This document shows, in pieces, positions 8,727 through 17,514 of a stretch of 64,000 nt of DNA. The stretch comes from Pseudomonas fluorescens. GTDB taxonomy: Bacteria > Pseudomonadota > Gammaproteobacteria > Pseudomonadales > Pseudomonadaceae. Each line of letters starts with the position of its first letter. Position 1 is the stretch's first letter. The stretch is taken from positions 5,580,001 through 5,644,000 of the forward strand of contig NZ_CP008896.1 in assembly GCF_000730425.1 (NCBI RefSeq), in the 5' to 3' direction. Below the pieces are notes generated by a model that was not told the origin of the DNA, did no database searches, and worked only from the letters and a program-made list of their open reading frames with translations. Position numbers and translations under genes: made by a program.

Positions 8727-9631
8727 GTGTGGCCTTGCTGAGTGTCGCTGCAGTGGCGTTGGATGCGCTGCTGGGCGAGCCCAGGCGCTGGCATCCGCTG
8801 GTGGCGTTCGGCAATTTTGCCGGGCGCATCGAGCAACGTTTCAACTCTGCAGGGCGCGGCTGGCGCAGCCATGGTGTGACCGCATGGTTGATTAGCGTGA
8901 TACCGCTGACCTTGCTGGCCACGGCCTTGTCCTGGGCGCCTTACTTTGGCTGGGTGATCGAGATCTTCGCGTTGTACCTGGCCCTGGGCATGCGCAGCCT
9001 GGGTGAGCATGTGTTGCCGGTGGCCCAGGCCCTGCGCAGCGGTGATCTGGACGAAGCGCGCACGCGCGTCAGTTATCTGGTCAGCCGTCAGACCGGTGAG
9101 CTGGACAGCACCGAAGTCGCCCGCGCCGCCACCGAGTCGGTGCTGGAAAACGGCAGCGACGCGGTGTTTGCCGCGCTGTTCTGGTTTGCCGTGGCCGGGG
9201 TGCCGGGCGTGGTGCTGTACCGCCTGAGCAATACCCTGGATGCCATGTGGGGCTATCGCAACGAACGCTTTGAACGCTTTGGCTGGGCGGCGGCAAAAAT
9301 TGACGACGTACTCAATTACATTCCGGCGCGTTTGGTCGCGCTGACCTACGCCGTGCTGGGCAAGACACGCCTGGCGCTCAAATGCTGGCGCCGCCAGGGC
9401 CCGACCTGGGACAGTCCGAATGCCGGCCCGGTGATGGCGGCGGGGGCTGGTGCGCTGGGCGTCGAGCTGGGCGGGGCGGCGATTTACCACGGTGAGGTGC
9501 ACCAGCGTCCGACCCTTGGCGAAGGGTCGCCAGCCGATGCCGATTCCATCGAGCGTGGCTGGCAACTGGTGCAGCGCGGCGTGTGGCTGTGGGTATTGAT
9601 CCTGTGCGCGGGGGCGCAATTGTATGCTTGA
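8723..9631 (+). CDS. cbiB: Adenosylcobinamide-phosphate synthase CbiB
   Basis: CbiB (called CobD in some Pseudomonas literature) attaches (R)-1-amino-2-propanol phosphate to adenosylcobyric acid. The 302 residues include several membrane segments and conserved stretches near the N-terminus ([18 protein letters not shown]) and in the middle ([16 protein letters not shown]). The ATG at 8723 overlaps the bluB stop and has a GGGGAG site at 8709. The 3' end overlaps the following gene by eight bases, suggesting coupled translation. It acts at the inner membrane with CobS. Confidence 0.95.
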   Translation: MSVALLSVAAVALDALLGEPRRWHPLVAFGNFAGRIEQRFNSAGRGWRSHGVTAWLISVIPLTLLATALSWAPYFGWVIEIFALYLALGMRSLGEHVLPVAQALRSGDLDEARTRVSYLVSRQTGELDSTEVARAATESVLENGSDAVFAALFWFAVAGVPGVVLYRLSNTLDAMWGYRNERFERFGWAAAKIDDVLNYIPARLVALTYAVLGKTRLALKCWRRQGPTWDSPNAGPVMAAGAGALGVELGGAAIYHGEVHQRPTLGEGSPADADSIERGWQLVQRGVWLWVLILCAGAQLYA

Positions 9632-10613
9632 ACATGGTGGCCGGCTGCGCAAAGCCGCGATGCGGTACGGCATCGCCCAGGAGGATTGGCTGGACCTGTC
9701 CAGTGGCCTCGCGCCCTGGCCCTGGCCGATCCCGCCCATCCCACTGCGGGCCTGGGCGCGTTTGCCTGAAACCGATGACGGCCTGGAGCAGGCGGCCTGC
9801 GATTACTACGGCACGCCCCAGGTGCTGCCGGTGGCAGGTTCCCAGGCGGCCATCCAGTTGCTGCCGCGCTTGCGCCGGGCGGGCAAGGTCGGTGTGTTGT
9901 CGCCGTGCTATGCCGAGCATGCCGAAGCCTGGCGCCGCGCCGGTTATATCGTGCGTGAAGTGCTGGATCAGGAAGTCGACTTCTTCCTCGACAGCCTCGA
10001 CGTGTTGGTAGTGGTCAATCCCAATAACCCCACTGGCCTGAGCCTTACGCCCCAGCGCCTGCTGGCCTGGCATGCGCGGCTGGCCCAGCGCGGTGGCTGG
10101 CTGGTGGTGGATGAGGCGTTTATGGACAACACCCCGCACTTGAGCCTGGCGAGCCAGGCCCATCGGGTGGGGCTGATTGTGTTGCGTTCGTTCGGCAAGT
10201 TTTTTGGCCTGGCCGGGGTGCGCCTGGGGTTTGTCCTGGCCGAGCGCAAACTGCTCAAGCTGCTGGCCGAACAGGTTGGCCCGTGGGCGGTGAGCGGGCC
10301 GACCCGGGAATTGGGCCAGGTCTGCCTGCGCGACAGTGCCGGCCAGACCTACCAACGTCAGCGCTGCGAAGACGCGAGCCAGCGCCTGTTCAGCCTGCTC
10401 GACCAATATGGCCTGCGCCCGCAAGGCGGCTGCGCGCTATTCCAGTGGCTGATCACCGATCGGGCCGAGCAGTTGCATGAATTCATGGCCCAGCGCGGCA
10501 TCCTGCTGCGCCTGTTTGCCCACGACAGCAGCCTGCGATTTGGCCTGCCCGGGACTGACGCCGATTGGCTGCGCCTTGAACAAGCCCTGACGGCCTGGAA
10601 GCAAGCCTCATGA
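9624..10613 (+). CDS. cobD: Threonine-phosphate decarboxylase (CobD/CobC aminotransferase-fold)
   Basis: This PLP enzyme decarboxylates L-threonine phosphate to the aminopropanol phosphate used by CbiB, whose gene is just upstream. The 329 residues have a class I/II aminotransferase fold with NPNNPTG (about 131-137), VVDEAFMD, and the PLP-binding Lys in [16 protein letters not shown]. In Pseudomonas denitrificans nomenclature the gene is cobC; I use the Salmonella name. It overlaps cbiB by eight bases and its stop overlaps the cobyric acid synthase start (ATGA). Confidence 0.93.
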   Translation: MLEHGGRLRKAAMRYGIAQEDWLDLSSGLAPWPWPIPPIPLRAWARLPETDDGLEQAACDYYGTPQVLPVAGSQAAIQLLPRLRRAGKVGVLSPCYAEHAEAWRRAGYIVREVLDQEVDFFLDSLDVLVVVNPNNPTGLSLTPQRLLAWHARLAQRGGWLVVDEAFMDNTPHLSLASQAHRVGLIVLRSFGKFFGLAGVRLGFVLAERKLLKLLAEQVGPWAVSGPTRELGQVCLRDSAGQTYQRQRCEDASQRLFSLLDQYGLRPQGGCALFQWLITDRAEQLHEFMAQRGILLRLFAHDSSLRFGLPGTDADWLRLEQALTAWKQAS

Positions 10614-12061
10614 CCACCTTGATGGTGCAAGGCACCACCTCCGACGCTGGCAAAAGCACCCTGGTGACCGCGCTGTGCCGTTGGGTCGTGCGCCAGGGCG
10701 TGCCCGTGGTGCCTTTCAAACCACAGAACATGGCGCTCAACAGTGCGGTCACGGCAGACGGTGGCGAGATCGGCCGCGCCCAGGCCGTGCAGGCCCAGGC
10801 CGCCAACCTGGCGCCGCACACCGATATGAACCCGGTGTTGCTCAAGCCCAACAGTGACACCGGCTCCCAGGTGATCATCCATGGCCGTGCCGTGACCAGC
10901 ATGAATGCCGTGGCCTATCACGACTACAAGGCGATCGCCATGAGTGCAGTGTTGGCCTCGCACGCGCGCTTGAGTGCGACCTACCCCGTGGTGATGGTCG
11001 AAGGCGCAGGTTCGCCGGCCGAGATCAACCTGCGGGCCAACGACATTGCCAACATGGGTTTCGCCGAAGCGGTGGATTGCCCGGTACTGCTGATTGCCGA
11101 TATCAATCGCGGCGGGGTATTCGCCCACCTGGTGGGTACGTTGGAATTGCTGGCGCCGTCGGAACAGGCACGGGTCAAGGGCTTTATCATCAACCGCTTT
11201 CGCGGCGATATCGCACTGTTGCAACCCGGCCTCGACTGGCTTGAGGCACGCACCGGCAAACCAGTGGTAGGCGTGCTGCCCTATGTGATGGACCTGCACC
11301 TGGAAGCCGAGGATGGTATCGACCAGCGCCAGATCGACAAGGCGGCGCAGGTGCTCAAAGTGGTGGTGCCAGTCTTGCCGCGCATCAGCAACCATACCGA
11401 CTTCGACCCGTTGCGCCTGCATCCCCAGGTCGATCTGCAGTTTGTCGGGCCGGGGCAGGTGATCCCCGCCGCAGACCTGATCATCCTGCCCGGCTCGAAA
11501 AGCGTACGCAGCGACTTGGCCTACCTGCGCGCCAATGGCTGGGACGGCGCCATTGCCCGGCACTTGCGCTATGGCGGCAAGGTCCTGGGCATCTGCGGTG
11601 GCCTGCAGATGCTGGGTGAGCAGGTCCACGACCCGCTGGGCCTGGAAGGGCTGGCGGGTTCCAGCGCAGGCCTCGGCCTGCTGGCATTGAGCACCACCCT
11701 GGAGGCCGAGAAACAGTTGCGCAACGTGCGCGGTCGGCTGGTGCTGGAAGAGGCGCCGGTCAGCGGGTATGAGATCCATGCGGGCGTGACCCTGGGTACG
11801 GCCCTGGAACGCCCCGCAGTGCTGCTGGAGGATGGCCGCAGTGACGGCGCGCAGAGTGACGACGGGCAGATCCTCGGCACGTATCTGCACGGCCTGTTCG
11901 AAACGCCCGCGGCGTGCAGCGCCTTGTTGCGCTGGGCCGGTTTGCAGCAGGTGCAGGAGGTGGATTATCACGGCCTGCGCGAGCGCGATATCGAGCGTCT
12001 GGCGGATCTGGTGGAGCAGCATCTGGACACCCGGTTGCTGCGCCAGTTGTGTGGTATTTGA
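10610..12061 (+). CDS. cobQ: Cobyric acid synthase CobQ
   Basis: CobQ (CbiP) amidates the b, d, e and g side chains of adenosylcobyrinic a,c-diamide. The 483 residues show an N-terminal P-loop-like segment ([10 protein letters not shown], about 5-14), the [11 protein letters not shown] motif and a C-terminal glutaminase domain with the Cys in [10 protein letters not shown] and the His in GTYLHGLFE. Length is normal for the family. The start overlaps the previous stop. It is the last gene before an 85-base gap that holds a REP element. Confidence 0.96.
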   Translation: MTTLMVQGTTSDAGKSTLVTALCRWVVRQGVPVVPFKPQNMALNSAVTADGGEIGRAQAVQAQAANLAPHTDMNPVLLKPNSDTGSQVIIHGRAVTSMNAVAYHDYKAIAMSAVLASHARLSATYPVVMVEGAGSPAEINLRANDIANMGFAEAVDCPVLLIADINRGGVFAHLVGTLELLAPSEQARVKGFIINRFRGDIALLQPGLDWLEARTGKPVVGVLPYVMDLHLEAEDGIDQRQIDKAAQVLKVVVPVLPRISNHTDFDPLRLHPQVDLQFVGPGQVIPAADLIILPGSKSVRSDLAYLRANGWDGAIARHLRYGGKVLGICGGLQMLGEQVHDPLGLEGLAGSSAGLGLLALSTTLEAEKQLRNVRGRLVLEEAPVSGYEIHAGVTLGTALERPAVLLEDGRSDGAQSDDGQILGTYLHGLFETPAACSALLRWAGLQQVQEVDYHGLRERDIERLADLVEQHLDTRLLRQLCGI

Positions 12062-12084
12062 AGTTCATAGGCGATCACCGTCAC

Positions 12085-12113
12085 TGTAGGAGCCGGCTTG
12101 CCGGCGATGACGG
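12085..12113 (+). repeat. Single REP element (GGAGCCGGCTTGCCGGCGAT type)
   Basis: A single unpaired element of a variant REP family lies between cobQ and cobU, with its own internal palindrome (GCCGGCTTGCCGGC). It is the only sizeable gap in the otherwise overlapping cobalamin operon and could form a stabilising or attenuating hairpin in the transcript. Confidence 0.8.
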
Positions 12114-12146
12114 CACCCATTACACCGCCATTTCGAGGCCTGACCC

Positions 12147-12668
12147 ATGTTGCAACTGATCCTCGGCGGCGCCCGCTCCGGCAAGAGCCGCCTGGCAGAA
12201 AAACTCGCCAGCGACAGCGCGATGCCCGTCACCTACATCGCCACCAGCCAGCCCCTGGACGGTGAAATGAACGCGCGCGTGGCCCTGCATCGCCAGCGTC
12301 GCCCAAGCAGTTGGGGGCTGGTCGAAGAACCGCTCGAGCTGGCCCGGGTCCTGCGCGAGCACGCCGCCCCCGGCCAGTGCCTGCTGGTGGATTGCCTGAC
12401 CTTGTGGCTCACCAACCTATTGATGCTCGACGACCCGCAGCGCCTGGGCGTTGAGCGCGAACAACTGCTGGACTGCCTGGCGTCGCTGCCGGGGGAAATC
12501 ATTTTTGTCAGCAACGAGACCGGTCTGGGTGTCGTGCCGCTGGGCGAATTGACTCGCCGCTATGTGGATGAAGCCGGTTGGCTGCATCAAGCCTTGGCCG
12601 AACGTTGTCAGCGGGTCGTGCTGAGCGTTGCAGGCCTGCCCCTGACTTTGAAAGGTACTGCGTTATGA
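12147..12668 (+). CDS. cobU: Adenosylcobinamide kinase / adenosylcobinamide-phosphate guanylyltransferase CobU
   Basis: CobU (CobP) phosphorylates adenosylcobinamide and transfers GMP to it, activating it for nucleotide-loop joining. The 173-residue product has the P-loop GGARSGKS (residues 7-14), an [10 protein letters not shown] segment and [13 protein letters not shown], all typical. The start at 12147 lies just after the REP element. Its stop overlaps the cobT start (ATGA). Confidence 0.96.
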   Translation: MLQLILGGARSGKSRLAEKLASDSAMPVTYIATSQPLDGEMNARVALHRQRRPSSWGLVEEPLELARVLREHAAPGQCLLVDCLTLWLTNLLMLDDPQRLGVEREQLLDCLASLPGEIIFVSNETGLGVVPLGELTRRYVDEAGWLHQALAERCQRVVLSVAGLPLTLKGTAL

Positions 12669-13720
12669 CCCCATCCTGGTGGCTGGACCCCTGCAAGGCG
12701 CTGGACGCCGAGGCCTATGAACAAGCCTTGGCCCGCCAGCAACAACTGACCAAGCCCGCCGGGTCCCTGGGGCAGCTGGAGGCGCTGGCGGTGCAACTGG
12801 CCGGTTTGCAGGGCCGGGTCAAGCCGGCGGTCGAGCAGGTGTGGATCGCGATCTTTGCCGGCGATCACGGCGTGGTCGCGGAGGGCGTCTCGGCCTATCC
12901 CCAGGAAGTCACCGGGCAGATGCTGCATAACTTTGTCAGCGGTGGCGCGGCGATCAGCGTGTTGGCCCGTCAACTGGATGCGCAGCTGGAAGTGCTGGAC
13001 CTGGGCACCGTTACGCCATCGCTGGACCTGCCGGGCGTGCGCCACCTGAATATCGCCCCGGGCACGGCCAATTTCGTGCTGGGCGCGGCCATGACCGAGG
13101 CCCAGGGCCAACTGGCCCTGGCGGCGGGGCGTGACAGCGTACAGCGGGCGATCAGCGCCGGTGCGCAGCTGTTCATCGGTGGCGAGATGGGCATTGGCAA
13201 CACCACCGCCGCCAGTGCGCTGGCCTGTGCCTTGCTCGATTGCCAGGTCCGCGACCTGACCGGTCCCGGCACCGGCCTCGATGCCCAAGGCGTGAGCCAT
13301 AAAGTGGCGGTGATCGAGCGCGCCCTGGCATTGCATGGCGGGCAGCGGGGCGACCCGTTGCAGACGCTGTTCAATCTCGGTGGCCTGGAGATCGCCGGGT
13401 TGGTGGGGGCGTACCTGGCCTGCGCCCAGGCGGGCGTGGTGGTGCTGGTCGACGGGTTTATCTGCACCGTTGCGGCGCTGGTCGCCACGCGCCTGAACCC
13501 GTCCTGCCGGCCATGGCTGTTGTTCGGCCACCGGGGCGCCGAGCCGGGCCATCGCCACGTGCTGCAAAGCCTGGAAGCCGAGCCGCTGTTGGAACTGGGC
13601 CTGCGCCTGGGCGAAGGCAGTGGCGCGGCGCTGGCGGTGCCACTGTTGCGTCTGGCGTGTGCCCTGCACGGGCAGATGGCGACGTTCGCTGAAGCGGCCG
13701 TGGCGGACCGTCCCGCATGA
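12665..13720 (+). CDS. cobT: Nicotinate-nucleotide--dimethylbenzimidazole phosphoribosyltransferase CobT
   Basis: CobT activates dimethylbenzimidazole by making alpha-ribazole 5'-phosphate from nicotinate mononucleotide. The 351 residues carry family motifs: [11 protein letters not shown] near the N-terminus, [16 protein letters not shown] (about 62-77), [12 protein letters not shown], and [10 protein letters not shown] near the C-terminus. The general-base Glu of the family should lie in the C-terminal third. The start at 12665 overlaps cobU; a longer upstream frame is inside cobU and rejected. It acts directly on the product of bluB. Confidence 0.96.
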   Translation: MTPSWWLDPCKALDAEAYEQALARQQQLTKPAGSLGQLEALAVQLAGLQGRVKPAVEQVWIAIFAGDHGVVAEGVSAYPQEVTGQMLHNFVSGGAAISVLARQLDAQLEVLDLGTVTPSLDLPGVRHLNIAPGTANFVLGAAMTEAQGQLALAAGRDSVQRAISAGAQLFIGGEMGIGNTTAASALACALLDCQVRDLTGPGTGLDAQGVSHKVAVIERALALHGGQRGDPLQTLFNLGGLEIAGLVGAYLACAQAGVVVLVDGFICTVAALVATRLNPSCRPWLLFGHRGAEPGHRHVLQSLEAEPLLELGLRLGEGSGAALAVPLLRLACALHGQMATFAEAAVADRPA

Positions 13721-14292
13721 CCTTGCACCTGGACCTGCTGCGCCATGGCGAAACCGAACTGGGCGGTGGTTTGCGCGGCAGCCTGGATGATGCGCTGACT
13801 GCCAAGGGCTGGGCGCAGATGCGCGAGGCGGTGCTGGCGCGTGGGCCGTGGGAGCGTCTGGTCAGCTCGCCGCTGCAGCGCTGCGCGCGGTTTGCCGAAG
13901 AATTGGGCGCGCGGCTGGACCTGCCGGTGCGTCTGGAACCGGATCTGCAAGAGCTGCATTTCGGCGCCTGGGAAGGGCAGAGCGCAGCGAAGTTGATGGA
14001 GACTGACGCCGAGGCGCTGGGCCTGTTCTGGGCTGATCCGTATAGCTTTACGCCGCCGGATGGCGAGCCTGTCGAAGCGTTTTCCCGGCGTGTACGCGGT
14101 GCGGTCCTACGTCTGCATCAGCTGTATGCCGGCCAGCGGGTGCTGCTGATCAGCCATGGTGGTGTCATGCGTTTGCTGCTGGCCCAGGCCCGTGGCTTGC
14201 CCCGTGAACACTTGTTGAATGTCGAGGTAGGCCACGGCGGCTTGTTCAGCCTGCGGGTCGAGGCTGATGGTGTATTGAGCGAGGGTGCCTGA
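13717..14292 (+). CDS. cobC: Alpha-ribazole phosphatase family protein (histidine phosphatase)
   Basis: A 191-residue histidine phosphatase with the catalytic RHGET (residues 9-13), a second Arg in SSPLQRC, the ELHFGAWEG motif and a second His in ISHGGVMR. Salmonella CobC removes the 5'-phosphate from alpha-ribazole phosphate or the late cobalamin phosphate. Position between cobT and cobS supports that role here. Its start overlaps the cobT stop and its stop is followed directly by the cobS ATG. Confidence 0.92.
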   Translation: MTLHLDLLRHGETELGGGLRGSLDDALTAKGWAQMREAVLARGPWERLVSSPLQRCARFAEELGARLDLPVRLEPDLQELHFGAWEGQSAAKLMETDAEALGLFWADPYSFTPPDGEPVEAFSRRVRGAVLRLHQLYAGQRVLLISHGGVMRLLLAQARGLPREHLLNVEVGHGGLFSLRVEADGVLSEGA

Positions 14293-15021
14293 ATGTTGCC
14301 GTTCTGGATTGCCTTGCAGTTTCTCAGCAGCCTGCCGATTCGCCTGGCGGGCATGCCACAACCCCAGGCGCTGGGGCGTTCGCTGCTGTTTTATCCGCTG
14401 GTGGGGCTGCTGTTCGGGCTGCTGCTGTGGGGCTTGCACACGGCGTTGATGGGGGCACCTTTGTTGTTGCACGCGGCGTTGCTGCTGACGGCATGGGTAT
14501 TGCTCAGTGGCGGCCTGCACCTGGATGGCCTGGCGGACAGTGCCGATGCATGGCTGGGCGGTTTTGGCGACCGCGAGCGCACCCTGGCCATCATGAAAGA
14601 CCCGCGCAGCGGCCCGATTGCCGTGGTCACCCTGGGCTTGGTGCTGCTGTTGAAGTTCGCTGCGCTGGTGGCTTTGATCGAGCAAGCAAATGGCGCTGCA
14701 TTGATCCTCGCCCCATTGATTGGTCGCAGCTCGCTGCTGGCACTGTTTCTCACCACCCGCTATGTGCGCGCCGGGGGATTGGGCCAGGCGCTGGCGGACC
14801 ACTTGCCACGGATTGTCGGGCAACAGGTGCTGATCCTCAGTGGCCTGACTTGTGTGCTGATTGGCGGTATCAGCGGCGGGGTTGCGGTGTTGCTGGCGGC
14901 CCTCTGTTTCATGGGCTTGCGGCAAGTGATGATCAATCGATTGGGCGGCACGACCGGCGATACCGCCGGCGCCTTGTTGGAGCTGCTCGAAGTGGCGGTG
15001 TTGATCGGCCTGGCCCTGTAA
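14293..15021 (+). CDS. cobS: Adenosylcobinamide-GDP ribazoletransferase (cobalamin synthase) CobS
   Basis: CobS joins adenosylcobinamide-GDP with alpha-ribazole (or its phosphate) to give adenosylcobalamin (phosphate). The 242-residue protein is mostly membrane-spanning, with the conserved GGLHLDGLADSADAW acidic motif (about 73-87) and MKDPRSGPI (about 100-108) that bind metal and nucleotide. It has no gap to cobC and ends the cobalamin operon; the next gene follows after 42 bases and is a regulator with its own operator-like site. Confidence 0.95.
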   Translation: MLPFWIALQFLSSLPIRLAGMPQPQALGRSLLFYPLVGLLFGLLLWGLHTALMGAPLLLHAALLLTAWVLLSGGLHLDGLADSADAWLGGFGDRERTLAIMKDPRSGPIAVVTLGLVLLLKFAALVALIEQANGAALILAPLIGRSSLLALFLTTRYVRAGGLGQALADHLPRIVGQQVLILSGLTCVLIGGISGGVAVLLAALCFMGLRQVMINRLGGTTGDTAGALLELLEVAVLIGLAL

Positions 15022-15044
15022 CACTTTCTTGCATTTCCTTAATC

Positions 15045-15060
15045 GCGGGTATATACACGT
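15045..15060. promoter_or_regulatory. Operator-like site upstream of the MarR gene
   Basis: The 16 bases match the perfect palindrome found before the transporter gene at 14 of 16 positions. The site ends three bases before the MarR start codon, where the ribosome site would normally be. This suggests autoregulation. Confidence 0.65.
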
Positions 15061-15063
15061 TCC

Positions 15064-15468
15064 ATGCTTGCCTCCCAATGTTTATGCACCAACCTGCGTC
15101 GTGCCGCCCGTGGCGTCAGCAGGCACTACGACGGCGCCCTCGATGGCTTCGGGATCAACGTCGCTCAGTATTCCTTGCTGTGTAATTTGCAGCGCCTGGA
15201 CCAGCCGAGTATTTCCAGCCTGGCCGATGCCATGGGCCTGGACCGCAGCACCCTGGGGCGTAACCTGCGGGTGCTGGAGGGCGAGGGCCTGGTGCGGCTG
15301 GTCGAGGGCGATGACCTGCGCAATCGCCTGGTGATGTTGACCGATATGGGCAAAGAGCGCCTGGCGGCCGCGTTGCCCGCCTGGGAGGCGGCGCAGCAGA
15401 AACTGATCGATAAATTGGGTGCGCAAAAACGCGAAACCTTGTTGGCCTTGCTGGACGAACTCGCTTAA
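15064..15468 (+). CDS. MarR family transcriptional regulator
   Basis: A 134-residue winged-helix regulator with the MarR layout: N-terminal dimer helix, HTH (about residues 48-75, PSISSLADAMGLDRSTLGRN), wing with DLRNRLVMLTD (about 82-92) and C-terminal helices. A CLC pair near the N-terminus (about 6-8) could sense oxidants, but this is a guess. It is followed 53 bases later by an MFS transporter gene, with a perfect palindrome between them, so it most likely represses the transporter. No ribosome site is visible before the ATG; translation may be leaderless or weak. Confidence 0.9.
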   Translation: MLASQCLCTNLRRAARGVSRHYDGALDGFGINVAQYSLLCNLQRLDQPSISSLADAMGLDRSTLGRNLRVLEGEGLVRLVEGDDLRNRLVMLTDMGKERLAAALPAWEAAQQKLIDKLGAQKRETLLALLDELA

Positions 15469-15490
15469 ACGCGGGCTTGTTTGAATACAA

Positions 15491-15506
15491 GCGGGTATAT
15501 ACCCGC
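15491..15506. promoter_or_regulatory. Perfect 16-bp palindrome, putative MarR operator before the MFS gene
   Basis: GCGGGTATATACCCGC reads the same on both strands and lies 16 bases before the transporter start, next to its GGAG ribosome site. A near copy lies before the MarR gene. Size and position fit a MarR dimer-binding site. Confidence 0.75.
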
Positions 15507-15521
15507 AAGCGGAGAATAATA

Positions 15522-16730
15522 ATGACCTCGATGTGGCGTACCAGTGGCTGGATTCTTGTCGGGAGTGCGCTGATCCTGGCCCTTTCCCTGGGCGTGCGCC
15601 ATGGCTTTGGCCTGTTCCTGGCGCCCATGAGTGCCGAGTTCGGCTGGGGGCGTGAAACCTTTGCCTTTGCCATCGCCTTGCAAAACTTGATCTGGGGCCT
15701 GGCGCAGCCGTTTACCGGGGCCCTGGCCGACCGGTTTGGCGCGGCTAAAGTGGTGATGATCGGCGGCGTGCTCTATGCCTTGGGCCTGGTGCTCATGGGC
15801 CTGTCCGATTCGGCGTGGTCGCTGTCGCTGAGTGCCGGCCTGCTGATCGGTATCGGCCTGTCCGGCACCTCGTTCTCGGTGATTCTCGGCGTGGTAGGAC
15901 GTGCGGTGGCCCCGGAAAAACGCAGCATGGCCATGGGCATTGCCAGTGCTGCCGGGTCTTTCGGCCAGTTCGCCATGCTGCCGGGCACCCTGGGCCTGAT
16001 TGGCTGGCTGGGCTGGTCCGCCGCCTTGCTGGTGCTGGGCCTGCTGGTGGCACTGATCGTACCGCTGGTGACGATGGTCAAGGACCGCCCGCTGCCGGCG
16101 TTGGTTGGCCAGCAAACCCTGCGCGAGGCCCTGCACGAAGCCTGTTCCCATTCTGGCTTCTGGTTGCTGGCGTTCGGCTTTTTTGTCTGCGGATTTCAGG
16201 TGGTGTTTATCGGCGTGCACTTGCCGGCGTACCTGGTGGACCAGCATCTGCCGGCGACTGTCGGCACCACGGTGCTGGCCTTGATCGGCCTGTTCAATAT
16301 CTTCGGCACCTACACTGCCGGCTGGCTCGGCGGGCGGATGTCCAAGCCGCGTTTGCTCACCGCGTTGTACCTGCTGCGGGCCGTGGTGATCGTGTTGTTC
16401 CTGTGGGCGCCGGTGACGCAGATGAGCGCCTACCTGTTCGGCATGGCCATGGGCTTTTTGTGGCTGTCGACCGTGCCGCTGACCAACGGTACGGTGGCGA
16501 CCTTGTTCGGCGTGAGAAATCTGTCGATGCTGGGTGGGATCGTGTTCCTGTTCCATCAATTGGGTTCGTTCCTCGGCGGCTGGCTGGGGGGCGTGGTCTA
16601 TGATCGAACTGGCAACTACGATTTGATCTGGCAGGTGGCGATTGTCTTGAGCCTGGTAGCAGCCGCCCTTAACTGGCCAGTGCGTGAGCGGCCTGTGGCC
16701 AGGTTGCAGGCGCAGATGGGGGTAGCATGA
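15522..16730 (+). CDS. MFS transporter
   Basis: A 402-residue inner-membrane carrier with about 12 membrane segments and the major-facilitator loop motif GALADRFGAAKV between segments 2 and 3. The N-terminal segment MRHGFGLFLAPMS-type sequence resembles the OFA/NreB-like or cyanate-like MFS groups that move small anions or organic acids, but I cannot name the substrate. The ATG at 15522 follows GGAG. A palindromic site upstream and the MarR gene before it suggest repression relieved by a ligand. Its stop overlaps the start of a 39-codon reading frame. Confidence 0.92.
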   Translation: MTSMWRTSGWILVGSALILALSLGVRHGFGLFLAPMSAEFGWGRETFAFAIALQNLIWGLAQPFTGALADRFGAAKVVMIGGVLYALGLVLMGLSDSAWSLSLSAGLLIGIGLSGTSFSVILGVVGRAVAPEKRSMAMGIASAAGSFGQFAMLPGTLGLIGWLGWSAALLVLGLLVALIVPLVTMVKDRPLPALVGQQTLREALHEACSHSGFWLLAFGFFVCGFQVVFIGVHLPAYLVDQHLPATVGTTVLALIGLFNIFGTYTAGWLGGRMSKPRLLTALYLLRAVVIVLFLWAPVTQMSAYLFGMAMGFLWLSTVPLTNGTVATLFGVRNLSMLGGIVFLFHQLGSFLGGWLGGVVYDRTGNYDLIWQVAIVLSLVAAALNWPVRERPVARLQAQMGVA

Positions 16731-16846
16731 ATTCGATCGGATACTGGTTTGGCGCAGCAGGTCTGCTGACGCTGTTGCTGCTGGCCTGGTGGGGGTGGCA
16801 GAGCAGCGGGCTGGCGTTGATGCAGCTGGGTATGGCGATCTGTTAA
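16727..16846 (+). CDS. Predicted 39-residue single-pass membrane peptide
   Basis: A short frame begins with an ATG that overlaps the MFS stop (ATGA) and encodes 39 residues: a short polar start, a strongly hydrophobic span (about residues 6-23, rich in Leu, Ala, Trp), a Trp-Gly-Trp interface and a Met/Leu C-terminal end with a final Cys. Overlap with the transporter gene implies translational coupling. It might be an accessory subunit or stability factor for the transporter. No family is recognised; conservation beside homologous MFS genes would be the key test. Confidence 0.6.
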   Translation: MNSIGYWFGAAGLLTLLLLAWWGWQSSGLALMQLGMAIC

Positions 16847-16880
16847 GTTGTTTGCCTGACTTTGTGCAAGGACACCCAAC

Positions 16881-17426
16881 ATGTTGATGCGCTGGCTCGC
16901 AGTACCTGCCCTGATGGTGGCTTTTGGCGGTGTCGCCATGGCCGCCGATTGCCCGCCGTTGCTCGAAGGCCAATTGCCCAAGTTGCGCGCCAAGGAATCC
17001 ATCGACCTGTGCCAGCGTTTTGCCGGCAAGCCCCTGGTCATCGTCAACACCGCCAGTTTTTGTGGGTTCGCCCCGCAGTTCAAAGGCCTGGAGGCGCTGT
17101 ATCAGCGCTACAAGGGCGATGGCCTGGAAGTGATTGGCGTGCCCTCCGACGACTTCAAGCAGGAAGCCAAGACCGGCGAGGAGACCGCCAAGGTTTGCTA
17201 TGTGAACTACGGCGTGACCTTCACCATGACCGAGCCGCAGAAGGTCAGGGGGCCCGATGCGGCACACCTGTTCAAGGTCCTGGCCGAGCAGAGCAATGCG
17301 CCGAAGTGGAATTTCTATAAGTACGTGGTGGATCGCCAAGGTAAGGTGGTCGCCAGTTTCTCCAGCCTGACCAAGCCGGACAGTCCGGAACTGATCGAGG
17401 CCGTAGAGCGGGCACTGGCTTTGTAG
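16881..17426 (+). CDS. Periplasmic glutathione peroxidase family protein
   Basis: A 181-residue thiol peroxidase of the GPx family with a signal peptide (cleavage probably after AMA, about residue 21). The peroxidatic Cys61 lies in [12 protein letters not shown], replacing selenocysteine of animal enzymes, and the conserved Trp is in [10 protein letters not shown]. The usual Gln position is in a modified context ([10 protein letters not shown]). Cys24, Cys44 and Cys105 are additional. It should reduce peroxides in the periplasm, probably with thioredoxin-like reductants. The ATG at 16881 has an AAGGA site; a strong bidirectional hairpin follows. Confidence 0.9.
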   Translation: MLMRWLAVPALMVAFGGVAMAADCPPLLEGQLPKLRAKESIDLCQRFAGKPLVIVNTASFCGFAPQFKGLEALYQRYKGDGLEVIGVPSDDFKQEAKTGEETAKVCYVNYGVTFTMTEPQKVRGPDAAHLFKVLAEQSNAPKWNFYKYVVDRQGKVVASFSSLTKPDSPELIEAVERALAL

Positions 17427-17464
17427 GCGCCGGCTTGGCGAAGGCGGCCTGTCAGCCAACCTAT

Positions 17465-17501
17465 AAAAAACCCGCTTCCTTCACAGGAGAGCGGGTTTTT
17501 T
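17465..17501. terminator. Bidirectional terminator between the peroxidase and FadL-type porin genes
   Basis: A 12-bp stem (17465-17476 with 17490-17501) has an A run on one side and a T run on the other, so it can end transcripts from both convergent genes. Confidence 0.92.
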
Positions 17502-17514
17502 ATGCAGCGTTGGA

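Noticed and set aside
10358-12022. 554-codon open frame on the minus strand opposite cobQ
   Set aside because: An antisense shadow caused by high G+C at third positions; cobQ on the plus strand has clear motifs and operon overlaps.
15465-17459. 664-codon open frame on the minus strand across the MFS and peroxidase genes
   Set aside because: Gln/His/Arg-rich composition, no recognisable domain, and it crosses two real genes and their regulatory sites.
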